A DNA stretch of 64,000 bases, from the NCBI GenBank assembly GCA_963665785.1, contig OY762456.1, positions 3,286,001 to 3,350,000 on the forward strand. The letters run 5' to 3'. This stretch comes from UBA7455 sp026713185. Its GTDB lineage: Bacteria; Pseudomonadota; Gammaproteobacteria; Pseudomonadales; Azotimanducaceae. The notes beneath the pieces were generated by a model, which was given only the letters and a program-made list of their open reading frames with translations, did not search any database and was not told the origin of the DNA. Shown piece after piece: positions 16,035 to 26,400 of the stretch (positions are counted from its first letter, which is position 1; each line of letters begins with the position of its first letter). The translations under genes and the position numbers were made by a program.

Positions 16035-16197
16035 ACAGCAGATGGCTTTGGGGTGTTCGTTTGCGTAAGCCTAATGTCGGAGCGCCGAGCTGGAGGAGAG
16101 AGACTACAGGCTCTCGGGGGAAGCGCGGGAATCCCGGAGGGACGCGCAGACGCTGAAGCAAATGAATGCCCCAAAACCATCTGCGAACACACTCGTT
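16035..16197 (+). mobile_element. MITE-like element, copy A
   Basis: A 163-base element with a core of 145 bases (16039-16183) bounded by imperfect terminal inverted repeats of about 30 bases. The left end starts CAGATGGCTTTGGGG and the right end is its near reverse complement. A second copy in opposite orientation lies at 45541-45703, roughly 90 percent identical with the same core length. No transposase is inside. It fills most of the 318-base gap between the alcohol dehydrogenase and the ABC permease. Short frames inside it are not genes. Confidence 0.75.
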
Positions 16198-16255
16198 AAC
16201 GAAACAATCTACCAAATGGCAAAAAATGATTCTGAACTGTAAGTTCTGTACCGCG

Positions 16256-18937
16256 CTACAACTCGCGCAATACTGTAGAGGGCGGTGTGTTAATCACTTT
16301 CAAAGTAGCCAGAATACCCACGACACCAATCAGCACAGTCCCCGTCACCGGCCCAATCAGCCAAAGTTCCGGCGTTAAAGAATAATCCAGCTCGAATATT
16401 TCTGTTTCGAGCGCATAAACTGTAATTTCCGATCCCAGGGTCGCCAGCAAACCGGCAAAACAACCCAGAATACAGAATTCAATGACAAGACTGCCCAGAA
16501 CCAGCCGGCGTCCGGCGCCCAGAGCCCTGAGAATTGCATGCTGCTGAAAACGTTCATCCATGCTTGCCTGGATACTGGCCAGCAGAACCATCACCCCGGA
16601 CACCAAAATCAAAATCAGCATCAGTTCAATAGCCAGCGTCACCTGTGAAATTATGTTTTGAATCTGCTCCAGAACGGCATCGATTTCGATAACTGTCATG
16701 GTCGGATGCTGATTGAGCAGGGTATTCAGAAACAATTTTTCATCCGGCGCCAGAAAGAAACTGGTCATCCAGGTAGATGGGAAATCCTCCAATCCACCGG
16801 GAGAAAAAATGATATAGAAATTTGGTTGCATATTATCCCAGGCCACAGACCGGATACTGCCTACCGTCGCTGAAATCTCGCCTCCATGGATGGTAAAGTT
16901 CAGTTCGTCACCAACATTGATATCCGATCTGGAGGCTATTGACTGCTCCAGTGAAACCAGCGCTGGGCCGGCATAATCCTCAGGCCACCACTTGCCTTCC
17001 TCAATCCGATTGTCATCCGGCAAGGTATTTGACCAGGTCAGATTCCGGTTGGAACCGGCGCCGGGACCATCGCCTCTTCCACCGCCATCAGCATCTTCAC
17101 CACTTCCTCCTGCTTCAATACCTTTATCAAATTCACCATTTTCATCACTTTTATCAGCTACAACACCTGTTCCAGCCACACCACTTTTACCAGAAACACT
17201 ACCGTTATCAGCTTTACCTGCCTGGCCACCAGAGGATTTTTCGGCTTCTTCCCGGGACCTCCTCTCCCGCCATAATCGACGGTTACGTTCACGCACGGAC
17301 TCCCCGTTGATAGTGGTGATTCTACCCTGAATCATGGGATACAGCGGCTGGGCTCGCACATTATTGTCTTTAAACAACCGGCTCACAGACGCAACTTCTT
17401 CCGGTGCGATATTAATGGCGAAATGATTCGGTGTGCCTTCCGGAATCTGCCCCTGCCAATCCGCAACCAAAGCGGTACGTACAAGATACAGAATCAACAG
17501 GAGCATGATGGCGAATCCAAACACCATTATCTGTAATGTATTACCCCGGGCCCGACGCTGCATACCCGCCACAGCAAGGCGCCAACTGCTGCCGGCCTGC
17601 ATACCCAGAACCCGGCCGAAATGCAGCATGATGTACGCCACGCCAGAGAGGATTACGACCACTACCAATGCCCCGGTGAAAAGCAACAGGGTGAGGAAGA
17701 GATTCTGGCTGTACCACCACATCAGTCCAATGGTTCCCAGTACGGCAAAACTATAAGTCAGTCGACTCGAAACCATACCCGGATTCAGGTCCCGGCGAAT
17801 GACCCTTACAGGATCAGTTGTCCGGAGTTTAAGCAGGGGTGGCAGTGCAAAAGACAGCAGACAGATAAATCCTGTAATCAATCCTAGCCAGACGCCACGT
17901 AACCCGGGAGCCGGTAGTTCGACAGGGATCCAGGGATACATGATGCTCGTAATGCCTGTTTGAATGAAAAAGCCCACTACACTGCCCAGCAAGGTAGCAA
18001 CCAGTCCCAGTAGCAGAAGAATGATGATAAAAATGCTGTCGATGCCCGCCGGTGTTGCACCCAGCGTTTTCAGGATGGCAACGTGATCGTAGTGCCGCAG
18101 TGAATATCTCTGTGCCGCCAGGGCAATGGCAACACCTGCCAGTACAACGCCAAGCAATCCACCCAACAACAGGAATCGTTCAGCACGATCGAGTGCGCTG
18201 CCGATACCTTCCGCACCCTGCCTCACACCTATCCAGTGCTCATCAACCCCCAGCTTCGGCTTCACCCAGCGTTCAAATTCAACCAACGCCGGTTCTTCTC
18301 CCGCGAACAGATAACGATAGGTCAGGCGGCTGCCGGGCTGAACAACTTCAGTAGAAGTTACATCAGCCAGATTCATCAGCACCCGTGGCCCAATATTACT
18401 GAATCCACCTCCCCTGTCCGGTTCCTTGATGAGCACCTGACTCGCCGGGAACCCTGCAACGCCAACATCAAGAATATCGCCCGGTTGCACATCCAGTGAA
18501 GGATAAAGGCGGCTTTCCATCCAGACTTCTCCAGCCTTTGGCCCATGTTCGATCGGATGACCCCGAACAAAGGGAGCATCCGAAACAATCAGTTCACCTC
18601 GCAGAGGATAATGATCGTCCACTGCTTTCACAGAGGAAAACTGCGCCCGGTCCGCACTGAAAACCATGGATAGAAAACTTAAGGTCTGTGCCCGCTGAAG
18701 ACCCAGTTCATCGGCTTTGTCCAACCATGAAGAATCAATCGGACTTGATGAGGAGATCACCCTGTCCGCGGCAAGAAACGTGGCGGACTCCTGTAGCAGT
18801 GCCTTTTGCAGGCGATCGGCAAACAATGCGATGGTGGTCACAGTAGTGACTGCTATGACCAGGGAGGCCAACAACAGAGTCAGTTCACCGGCACGCCAGT
18901 CACGCCACAGCAGTTTCAGAGCCAGTTCAGGATGCAT
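16256..18937 (-). CDS. ybbP: FtsX/MacB-like ABC transporter permease (YbbP-like)
   Basis: The permease partner of the ATPase upstream, 893 residues. It has an N-terminal helix (about 20-40), a periplasmic domain, two FtsX cores (about 260-390 and 780-890) and further helices near 395-445 and 470-490. This is the ten-helix type seen in YbbP, thought to move lipids, lipoproteins or lysophospholipid-related substrates from the inner membrane. About residues 556-636 form an unusual Gly/Ser/Asp/Lys low-complexity insertion within the second periplasmic domain. The gene overlaps the ATPase gene by 11 bases, so they are coupled. The neighbour tesA on the other strand repeats the E. coli ybbP-ybbA/tesA arrangement. 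Confidence 0.88.
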   Translation of the reverse strand: MHPELALKLLWRDWRAGELTLLLASLVIAVTTVTTIALFADRLQKALLQESATFLAADRVISSSSPIDSSWLDKADELGLQRAQTLSFLSMVFSADRAQFSSVKAVDDHYPLRGELIVSDAPFVRGHPIEHGPKAGEVWMESRLYPSLDVQPGDILDVGVAGFPASQVLIKEPDRGGGFSNIGPRVLMNLADVTSTEVVQPGSRLTYRYLFAGEEPALVEFERWVKPKLGVDEHWIGVRQGAEGIGSALDRAERFLLLGGLLGVVLAGVAIALAAQRYSLRHYDHVAILKTLGATPAGIDSIFIIILLLLGLVATLLGSVVGFFIQTGITSIMYPWIPVELPAPGLRGVWLGLITGFICLLSFALPPLLKLRTTDPVRVIRRDLNPGMVSSRLTYSFAVLGTIGLMWWYSQNLFLTLLLFTGALVVVVILSGVAYIMLHFGRVLGMQAGSSWRLAVAGMQRRARGNTLQIMVFGFAIMLLLILYLVRTALVADWQGQIPEGTPNHFAINIAPEEVASVSRLFKDNNVRAQPLYPMIQGRITTINGESVRERNRRLWRERRSREEAEKSSGGQAGKADNGSVSGKSGVAGTGVVADKSDENGEFDKGIEAGGSGEDADGGGRGDGPGAGSNRNLTWSNTLPDDNRIEEGKWWPEDYAGPALVSLEQSIASRSDINVGDELNFTIHGGEISATVGSIRSVAWDNMQPNFYIIFSPGGLEDFPSTWMTSFFLAPDEKLFLNTLLNQHPTMTVIEIDAVLEQIQNIISQVTLAIELMLILILVSGVMVLLASIQASMDERFQQHAILRALGAGRRLVLGSLVIEFCILGCFAGLLATLGSEITVYALETEIFELDYSLTPELWLIGPVTGTVLIGVVGILATLKVINTPPSTVLREL

Positions 18938-19607
18938 ATTGCGTATCGGAATTCATCAGTTCTCCCGATGCAATTCTTATCAGTCGGTCACAGCGTTCCG
19001 CCAGACGCTGATCATGCGTCACCAGAACCAGTGTCGTACCGAATTCCCTGTTGAGATCAAAAATCAGATTGATGATGTGTTGACCCGTTGCTGTATCAAG
19101 ATTACCCGTGGGTTCGTCAGCAAACAACACCTCGGCGGAAGAGGCGAATGCTCTGGCTATGGCCACTCTCTGCTGTTCACCGCCGGATAACTGATTGGGA
19201 TAATGCCGTAATCTATGCGATAGTCCAACCCGTTCCAGCAGCTCCCTGGCACTGGTGGCAGCTTCGGGGTCTCCCTTCAGTTCTGCTGGTAACATGACAT
19301 TTTCCAATGCGGTCAAACTCGCCAGCAGTTGAAATGTCTGAAAGACGAACCCCACCAATTCACCCCTGACCCTGGCCCGTTGCTCCTCATCCATCGCGGT
19401 GATCTCATGGGGGCCCAGCAATATCCGACCGCAAGTGGGCGTATCCAGACCAGCCAACAGGCTGAGCAGGGTGGTTTTACCACTACCTGACTCGCCGACA
19501 ACCGCAACCGATTCCGACTGCTTGATTTCCAGGTCAATGCCTTTCAATATTGTCAGCGGTCCTTCCGATGTACTTACCGTTTTTCCGAGGTCATCTGTCT
19601 TAATCAT
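18927..19607 (-). CDS. ybbA: ABC transporter ATP-binding protein (YbbA/LolD-like)
   Basis: A cytosolic ATPase of about 226 residues powering the YbbP-like permease. It shows Walker A GESGSGKTT, Q-loop FVFQTFQLL, signature LSGGEQQR, Walker B VLFADEPTGNLD and the H-loop VTHD. I favour ATG at 19607 (MIKTDDLGKTV), which fits family length. An ATG at 19667 would add 20 residues lying wholly within tesA. At the favoured start the codon overlaps the tesA start codon on the other strand in the tetramer CATG. Each gene therefore has its promoter and ribosome site inside the other. Confidence 0.9.
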   Translation of the reverse strand: MIKTDDLGKTVSTSEGPLTILKGIDLEIKQSESVAVVGESGSGKTTLLSLLAGLDTPTCGRILLGPHEITAMDEEQRARVRGELVGFVFQTFQLLASLTALENVMLPAELKGDPEAATSARELLERVGLSHRLRHYPNQLSGGEQQRVAIARAFASSAEVLFADEPTGNLDTATGQHIINLIFDLNREFGTTLVLVTHDQRLAERCDRLIRIASGELMNSDTQYAS

Positions 19608-20232
19608 GTTTACCACTGTACGCACTATCCTCTTTATAACATTACTACTCGTCTTCAATACGTCCATTCAAGCCGAGGGTACCATTCTCATTTTTGGCGA
19701 CAGCATCAGCGCCGCTTACGGGATGCAGCGAGAACAGGGCTGGGTAAATCTTCTCTCCCGACGACTGGAACAGAATGAACTCAACTATCAGGTTGTCAAC
19801 ACCAGTGTTTCCGGTGAAACCACCGGTGGTGGTCTGGTGAGATTACCCAAAGCTCTCGAACTGCACCAACCTGACCTGGTGGTACTTGAACTCGGCGGCA
19901 ACGATGGACTGCGAGGCTACCCTATCAGTAGCATTCATAAGAATCTACTTGAAATGACACGACTCGTTCAGGAAAGTCAGGCAAAAATTCTGCTGGTAGG
20001 TATGGTGTTACCCCCCAATTACGGTAAACGCTATACCCGTGCGTTTGAAAACCTGTTTAAAGAGATCGCTGTCGATCGTGAAGTTCGAATTCTGCCTTTC
20101 CTGCTGGAAGGTATCGCAACGCCCGAAGAATTAATCCAGAGGGATGGCATACATCCAAAACCGGAAGCCCAGTCCCTGATTCTGGATGACATCTGGCCTC
20201 ATATCCAGGCATTGCTTGCAGAAAAGGACTGA
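19606..20232 (+). CDS. tesA: GDSL-family arylesterase / thioesterase I
   Basis: A periplasmic SGNH hydrolase of 208 residues acting on acyl thioesters, aryl esters or lysophospholipids. The ATG at 19606 opens a signal peptide (TVRTILFITLLLVFNTSIQA). The catalytic Ser33 is in FGDSIS, the block III GGNDGLRG follows, and Asp/His lie in RDGIHP. The open frame extends upstream to 19399 but only as antisense to ybbA. The divergent placement beside ybbA-ybbP matches E. coli. The start codon shares two bases with the ybbA start. Confidence 0.93.
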   Translation: MFTTVRTILFITLLLVFNTSIQAEGTILIFGDSISAAYGMQREQGWVNLLSRRLEQNELNYQVVNTSVSGETTGGGLVRLPKALELHQPDLVVLELGGNDGLRGYPISSIHKNLLEMTRLVQESQAKILLVGMVLPPNYGKRYTRAFENLFKEIAVDREVRILPFLLEGIATPEELIQRDGIHPKPEAQSLILDDIWPHIQALLAEKD

Positions 20233-20239
20233 AGCGGGA

Positions 20240-20554
20240 TCAGGCGTTGGACCCACCCCGACACGGCGGAGACATTGGAGCATCCCCATGCCGGGTACGC
20301 CATTCGGCTTCGGTATAGGTATGCAGAGCTAACGCGTGTATCCTGTCTTTCAATTCTTCGGCAAGAATACGGTTCACTCGACGGTGACGGGCAATCAGCC
20401 GTTCTCCCTCAAACCCGGATGCCACCAGAACAACCTTGAAGTGTGATTCGGCTCTTGCAGGCACATTGTGATTCTGGCTTTCATTGATGACTTCCAGATG
20501 ATCCGGCGCCAGTGCCTCTGCCAATTTGTCTTCAATATCGGTCTGTACCGACAT
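20240..20554 (-). CDS. bolA: BolA-family protein
   Basis: A small protein of 104 residues with the BolA KH-like fold, a partner of monothiol glutaredoxins in Fe-S cluster handling and a stress or morphology regulator. Recognisable segments are LAPDHLEVINESQNH, SHFKVVLVASGFEGERLIARHRRVN and IHALALHTYTEAEW, with the conserved helix His/Arg-rich RHR. It ends seven bases from the convergent tesA gene. Some transcriptional read-through between them is likely, since no terminator is visible. Confidence 0.9.
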   Translation of the reverse strand: MSVQTDIEDKLAEALAPDHLEVINESQNHNVPARAESHFKVVLVASGFEGERLIARHRRVNRILAEELKDRIHALALHTYTEAEWRTRHGDAPMSPPCRGGSNA

Positions 20555-20760
20555 GAATTCACCTCTTCTACAATAACGTTACGGGTATTTTACAGGATTA
20601 TTGCGGATTCTGGCCATGCAACCTTATCCAAAACAGGGTATCTGTGAAATTTGACCTTACCGCGATGACCAATTCTGGATTTCTATTCCTCCTGGCTGAT
20701 AAATCCTGTATTCTTTATCTGATTTGAACATTAACGTGATGGCCTTTTAAGAACAGAAAG

Positions 20761-21531
20761 ATGCTTACCGTTATTTCCCCCGCAAAGACACTGGATTTCG
20801 ATACTCCGCCGGTTACCAAAAAAACCAGCAGTCCTGAACTGCTTGCCGATTCAGGACAACTGATGAGCATCATGCGCCGTCAGTCTCCCAATGATTTGAT
20901 GACACTGATGGGGATCAGTCAGGCGTTGGCTGAATTGAACGTTCAACGATTTCAGGACTGGAACCCTCCATTTGATAAAAACAATGCCAGACAGGCCGTG
21001 CTGGCTTTCAAAGGTGATGTCTACTTGGGAATGGAGGCAGAGACTTACACCCAGCGGGACTTCAACTTCGCCCAGAAAAATCTGCGAATTCTATCCGGCC
21101 TCTATGGTTTGCTCCGTCCTCTCGATTTGATACAACCCTATCGACTGGAGATGGGTGTTCATCTGCCCAATAATCGCGGCAAGGATCTGTATGCTTTCTG
21201 GGGTGATCGCATTACACACCTTCTGGTTGACGATTTATGCAAGCATCGTAATAAAACGCTGGTTAATCTCGCTTCCCATGAATACTTCAAGTCAGTCAAT
21301 ACTTCGCTGCTGCCGTCAAAATTAATCACCCCGGTGTTCAAGGACTACAGCAGGGGCAGTTATCAGGTCCTCGGTTTTTTTGCCAAAAAGGCACGGGGAT
21401 CAATGGCCAGCTTTATCATCAGGAACAGAATCAACAGACCTGCCGACCTGAAAGATTTTGACACCGGCGGTTATCGATACAACGACGAATTGAGTACCCG
21501 TAATGAGTGGGTCTTTACCCGAAAGACCTGA
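20761..21531 (+). CDS. yaaA: Peroxide stress protein YaaA
   Basis: A DUF328/YaaA family protein of 256 residues that lowers free iron and protects DNA during peroxide stress in E. coli. The start MLTVISPAKTLDFDTPP is the family signature. LSGLYGLLRPLDLIQPYRLEMG, LVNLASHEYFKSVN, and YSRGSYQVLGFFAKKARG are further strong family blocks. The length is normal. The 200 bases upstream separate it from bolA and hold its promoter. I could not identify an OxyR site with confidence. Confidence 0.95.
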   Translation: MLTVISPAKTLDFDTPPVTKKTSSPELLADSGQLMSIMRRQSPNDLMTLMGISQALAELNVQRFQDWNPPFDKNNARQAVLAFKGDVYLGMEAETYTQRDFNFAQKNLRILSGLYGLLRPLDLIQPYRLEMGVHLPNNRGKDLYAFWGDRITHLLVDDLCKHRNKTLVNLASHEYFKSVNTSLLPSKLITPVFKDYSRGSYQVLGFFAKKARGSMASFIIRNRINRPADLKDFDTGGYRYNDELSTRNEWVFTRKT

Positions 21532-21625
21532 CTCTGCTTGTCTGAAATTCAGGCTCAACTCATGACAGGCAATTGACAAAGGTTCACTCGATATCCGCGT
21601 TTGGTGAGATTATGGTCGTTTAAGC

Positions 21626-23158
21626 CTATTGAGCCAGGTCAAGTTCTTTAAACAGTGATTCGGTGGCGTAATCCGACTGGCTTGTCGGTTGTGGCGGTAT
21701 CACGGGATACAGGACACCTGCCATTTTCTGAGCCACACGGATAACCTGACAGGAATAACCAAACTCGTTGTCGTACCAGACGTACAGTACAGCCTGTTCA
21801 CCCTGCACCTTGGTTGCATTGGAATCAATGATACCGGCTGATCTGCTGCCAATGAAGTCAGTAGATACCACCTCGCTGGAATCGGTATATTCGATCTGAC
21901 GCTGCATGGCGCTGTTAAGGGAAACATCCCTCAGATACTCGTTTACCTCCACCACCGAGGTATCATTTTCAAGAGTCAGGTTCAGGATCGCCATGGAAAC
22001 GTTCGGAACAGGGACCCGAATTGAGTTTCCAGTCAGTTTACCTGCCAGTTCCGGTAACAGTTTGCCAACTGATTGTGTGGCATTGGTCTCTGTCAATACC
22101 ATATTCAATGGTGCACTTCGACCACGCCGTTCTCTGGAGTGCGTATTATCATGAAGATTCTGATCATCGGTATAGGCATGTATCGTTTCCATATGGCCCC
22201 GCACAATCCCGAACCGGTCATTCATACATTTCAGCACGGGAACGATGGCATTGGTGGTGCAGGATGAAGCAGCAATTATCGAATCTTCAGTGGTGATCTG
22301 ATCGGAGTTAATACCGGAGACAATGTTCTTGACTGAACCTTTGCCAGATGTTGTCAGCAAAACCTTGGAAACCCCGTTGGAAGCAAGATGCTGTTCCAGG
22401 CCTTCCTGATCACGCCATACACCTGTACTGTCAATGACCAGAGCATTATTGATACCGTAGCGGGTATAGTCGATCCTGGACGGATCATCGGCATAGATGA
22501 AATGAATCACATTCCCGTTGCAGATCAACACCCGATTTTTTTCATCGACCCGAATCGTACCTTTAAATCCGCCATGGATGGAATCCCGAAGCAGCAGACT
22601 CGCCCGCCTGTTCAGGTCCAGCATTTCATCCCTGGGACGTCGCAACACCACTGCTTTCAGTACCAGGTTATGCCCTCCGCCCGTTTTCTCCACGAGCAAT
22701 CGGGTTGCCAACCGACCGATACGACCAAAGCCGTACACCACCACGTCACGCGGTTCGTGTGAAACGTCTTCCTGTCTGCCGATACAATGCCGGCATTCCC
22801 GGATGACATATTCCTCCATCTTCTGGAGGTAATCGCTGGCGGACATATCAGGATACAGCGCCATGAAACTGGAAGTGAGTTTTCCGATGTCTACATGTAC
22901 CGGACTGAGGTCCAGGCGGCAAAGAATTTCAAGAATGGGATACGTTTCGAATTCGGACATCTCATTCTTTGCTATTTGACGAACCCAGCGATGCGCCTTC
23001 ATCAACTCAATCACCGACTGGTTAAACAGCGGCATACCATGGATATAGACGACAACGTTTCGACGATACAGACTACCGATCATCGGTATCATTGCTTCCG
23101 CACGGGCTTCTCTTTCTTTCCAGTCCGCAAATACACTATCAAGTCCTGGTTTTGCCAC
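21626..23158 (-). CDS. gap: Long-type glyceraldehyde-3-phosphate dehydrogenase
   Basis: A glycolytic or gluconeogenic GAPDH of 510 residues. An extra N-terminal domain of about 135 residues precedes the NAD-binding start VVYGFGRIGR. The catalytic Cys, about residue 298, is in ASSCTTNA. Later blocks SVGKLLPELAGKLTGNSIRVP and WYDNEFGYSCQVIRVA are typical. The long form occurs in pseudomonads and many marine gammaproteobacteria beside or instead of the short form. The GTG start has AGGAG six bases upstream. It is divergent from mfd, with about 260 bases between. Confidence 0.92.
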   Translation of the reverse strand: MAKPGLDSVFADWKEREARAEAMIPMIGSLYRRNVVVYIHGMPLFNQSVIELMKAHRWVRQIAKNEMSEFETYPILEILCRLDLSPVHVDIGKLTSSFMALYPDMSASDYLQKMEEYVIRECRHCIGRQEDVSHEPRDVVVYGFGRIGRLATRLLVEKTGGGHNLVLKAVVLRRPRDEMLDLNRRASLLLRDSIHGGFKGTIRVDEKNRVLICNGNVIHFIYADDPSRIDYTRYGINNALVIDSTGVWRDQEGLEQHLASNGVSKVLLTTSGKGSVKNIVSGINSDQITTEDSIIAASSCTTNAIVPVLKCMNDRFGIVRGHMETIHAYTDDQNLHDNTHSRERRGRSAPLNMVLTETNATQSVGKLLPELAGKLTGNSIRVPVPNVSMAILNLTLENDTSVVEVNEYLRDVSLNSAMQRQIEYTDSSEVVSTDFIGSRSAGIIDSNATKVQGEQAVLYVWYDNEFGYSCQVIRVAQKMAGVLYPVIPPQPTSQSDYATESLFKELDLAQ

Positions 23159-23306
23159 TTGGAACTCCTTCAGAGCTTTATGGTATGGAATCGGGACATC
23201 TGTCCCGGCCAGAGTACATGTGATTCGATGTTGACTGCCATTGCTGCCTGATTATACAGGAGCACTGCCCTGGACAATACGTTCCTGGCATTAAAAAAAG
23301 AGATCG

Positions 23307-23383
23307 GTACTTGAGATTTATCGAAAGGGGAGTTACTTTTTCCTCAAAAGTAATCAGTACTTGAGAAATATCGTAAGGGGAGT
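23307..23383. repeat. Two direct repeats GTACTTGAGA-ATCG-AAGGGGAGT upstream of mfd
   Basis: A 27-base unit occurs at 23307-23333 and 23357-23383, 50 bases apart, differing at only a few positions. Each contains AAGGGGAG, which looks like a ribosome site but is too far (over 35 bases) from the mfd ATG at 23421. The repeats may be regulator sites or the remains of a duplication. Confidence 0.6.
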
Positions 23384-23420
23384 AGTAAGCTTATCCTCTT
23401 TTTCCCGTCAGGCATCTTCC

Positions 23421-26400
23421 ATGGGCATTTTACCCATAGACAATACCAGGGTACCGCATCAGCCTGCTGATCGTCGTCACTGGTACAATCTTCCGGGTTC
23501 TGCCATTTCTCTGGCGATTGCATCAGTGGTGGAGACCGGTCCTGGTATACGCCTTGTTATCACCAGGGATATGGTTTCTGCCGGGCAAATTCGTCACGAA
23601 CTACAATTTTTTCTACCAGACATCACCATTCGCACGTTCCCGGATTGGGAAACGTTGATATATGACAACTTTTCACCGCACCAGGACATTATTTCCGAGC
23701 GTCTGGAAATTCTCAATCAATTGGCACTGCTGCAGAACGGTGTCATCATCATCCCGGCTAATACCATCATGCAGAAACTGGCCCCTGCCCACTTCATCCT
23801 GGGCAGTAGTCTGCAGCTGGAAGTTGGCCAGAAATTTGATATCGGCGTGATGCGCCGGAAACTCGAAGCCTCGGCCTATCGATGTGTGGACAACGTCTAT
23901 GAACATGGGGAATTTGCTGTCCGCGGCGCCATCATGGACATTTTCCCCATGGGCTCCGACGACCCTTATCGCGTAGACCTGTTTGACGATGAAGTAGAAT
24001 CACTGCGTACTTTTGATCCTGAAACCCAGTTATCCACCGGCCGGGTCGACTCTGTGAACTTGTTGCCGGCAAGGGAATTCCCGCTCACCGACACCGCCAT
24101 CAACTCATTCCGAGACCGATGGCATGAACGATTGTCCAGCAACCGGAACAGCCCCGTGTATCAGGATGTATGTGCGGGTATATCTCCTGCCGGAATAGAG
24201 TACTACCTGCCATTGTTCTTTGAAAAGCTGGAAACCCTGTTCGATTACCTGCCGGATAATATTCTGGTATTGACGACAGACCTGGAAGACACGCTCAGGC
24301 AGAGCTGGGGAGATGCTCACGGCCGGTATGAAAATCTGCGGTACGATATCATGCGACCCGTTCTGCCACCCTCCGAAATTCTACTTTCACCGGATGAACT
24401 ATTCGCGATTCTGAAACGTTATCCGCGGGTTGATCTGATCGAACAAAGTAATACCGGCTCCAGTCTCAGACAGGGTGATACACAGTTTTCCTTCAAAGAA
24501 CTGCCTGATATTTCCGTTAACGAAAGAAGCCAGAAGCCACTTGCAGGACTATCCGAATTACTCTCCACCTCAAAAGACCGAATTCTGATTGCAACGGAGT
24601 CCAACGGTCGTCGCGAAGTCGTCGATGAATTGCTCCAAAGGCATCATCTCCACACCACAAGGGTGCATAGCTGGCAGTCATTTCTGGCAACTGAGCAGAA
24701 GCTGTGCCTGACCGTGGCCAATTTGGAACGCGGTTATTCCGATCCCGATTCCACAACCATGCTGATTACGGAACAGCAGTTGTTTGGCGAACGAGTCCTG
24801 CAGAAACGACGCCGTGAAAAGGAGCGGGACAATACCGCCGAACTCGTCATCAAGAGCCTTACAGAACTGCACACCGGGTCTCCCGTGGTACATATCGAAC
24901 ACGGTGTCGGCAGATACCTCGGTCTGCAGACATTAACCATTGATGCACAGGAAACTGAATTTCTGATGCTGGGTTACCAGGACGATGCAAAACTCTATGT
25001 CCCTGTTTCCTCACTGCACCTGATTTCACGATATACGGGTTCTGGAGAAGAAAATGCTCCCCTGCACAGACTTGGCGGCGATGCCTGGCAAAAAGCCAAA
25101 CGCAGGGCTGCTGAACAGATTCATGATGTCGCGGCGGAACTCCTGAATATTTATGCGCGACGCGCCGCCAGAAAAGGTTTTGCCTATCCGCTCCCCACTG
25201 ATGATTATCACCAGTTTACGGCAGCCTTCCCTTTTGAAGAGACACCGGACCAGGAACTGGCAATTCAGAACGTGATAGCCGACATGGTTCAGGATAAAGC
25301 CATGGACCGGTTGATCTGCGGCGATGTTGGTTTTGGAAAGACTGAGGTTGCCATGCGTGCAACTTTTCTTGCAGTGCAAGCGGGTAAACAGGTGGCGATT
25401 CTGGTACCCACTACATTGCTGGCGCAACAGCATCACGAGACTTTCAAGGATCGATTTGCAGAGTGGCCCGTTAACATCGACGCCATCTCCCGCTTTCGAA
25501 CATCAAAGGAACGGCGTGAGATCATCGATAGAATGAAATCGGGGCGTCTCGATATCATCATCGGTACCCATACGCTGATACAGGACGGCCTGGAGTTTAA
25601 CAATCTCGGTTTGCTGATTATTGATGAAGAACACCGTTTTGGCGTTCGCCAGAAAGAGCAACTGAAATCACTGCGGGCAGAAGTGGATATTCTGACGATG
25701 ACCGCAACCCCTATTCCGAGGACACTCAACATGGCGATCTCCAATATGAGGGATCTCACTATTATCGCCACACCACCGGCACGCCGCCTGTCTATCAGGA
25801 CCTTTGTCCGACAGCGCAACGACGGACTGATCAGGGAAGCAATCCAGCGGGAATTAATGCGTGGCGGTCAGGTGTATTATCTGCACAACGAGGTCAGGAA
25901 TATTGAACAGACCGCGGACAGAATAAAAAAACTGGCGCCGGAAGCGCGTATTGCCATCGGCCATGGCCAGATGCGGGAACGGGAGCTAGAGCAGGTAATG
26001 TCAGATTTTTACCATAAAAAAACCAACCTGCTGGTGTGTACCACGATTATCGAGACTGGAATCGATATTCCCAGTGCAAACACCATTATCATGGACCGGG
26101 CTGACAAATTCGGACTGGCACAGGTCCACCAGTTACGGGGCCGCGTCGGCAGATCGCATCATCAGGCCTACGCCTACCTGCTGACACCACATCCCCGTGC
26201 CATGACCTCTGATGCCAGGAAACGTCTGGAAGCCATTACCGAAGCAGAGGATCTGGGCTCAGGATTTATTCTGGCGACTCATGACCTGGAGATACGTGGC
26301 GCCGGGGAGTTATTGGGTGATGAGCAGACCGGTAACATACAGACCATCGGATATTCACTCTATATGGAATTGCTTAATCGCGCTGTTCAGGCTATTCGGG

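Noticed and set aside
16000..16215. ORFs inside the MITE-like elements (also 45577-45798)
   Set aside because: Both copies share the peptide because they share DNA; the ends are inverted repeats, not a gene.
23361..23420. TTG start for mfd
   Set aside because: It lies in a duplicated non-coding element and lacks a ribosome site; ATG 23421 agrees with the family start.
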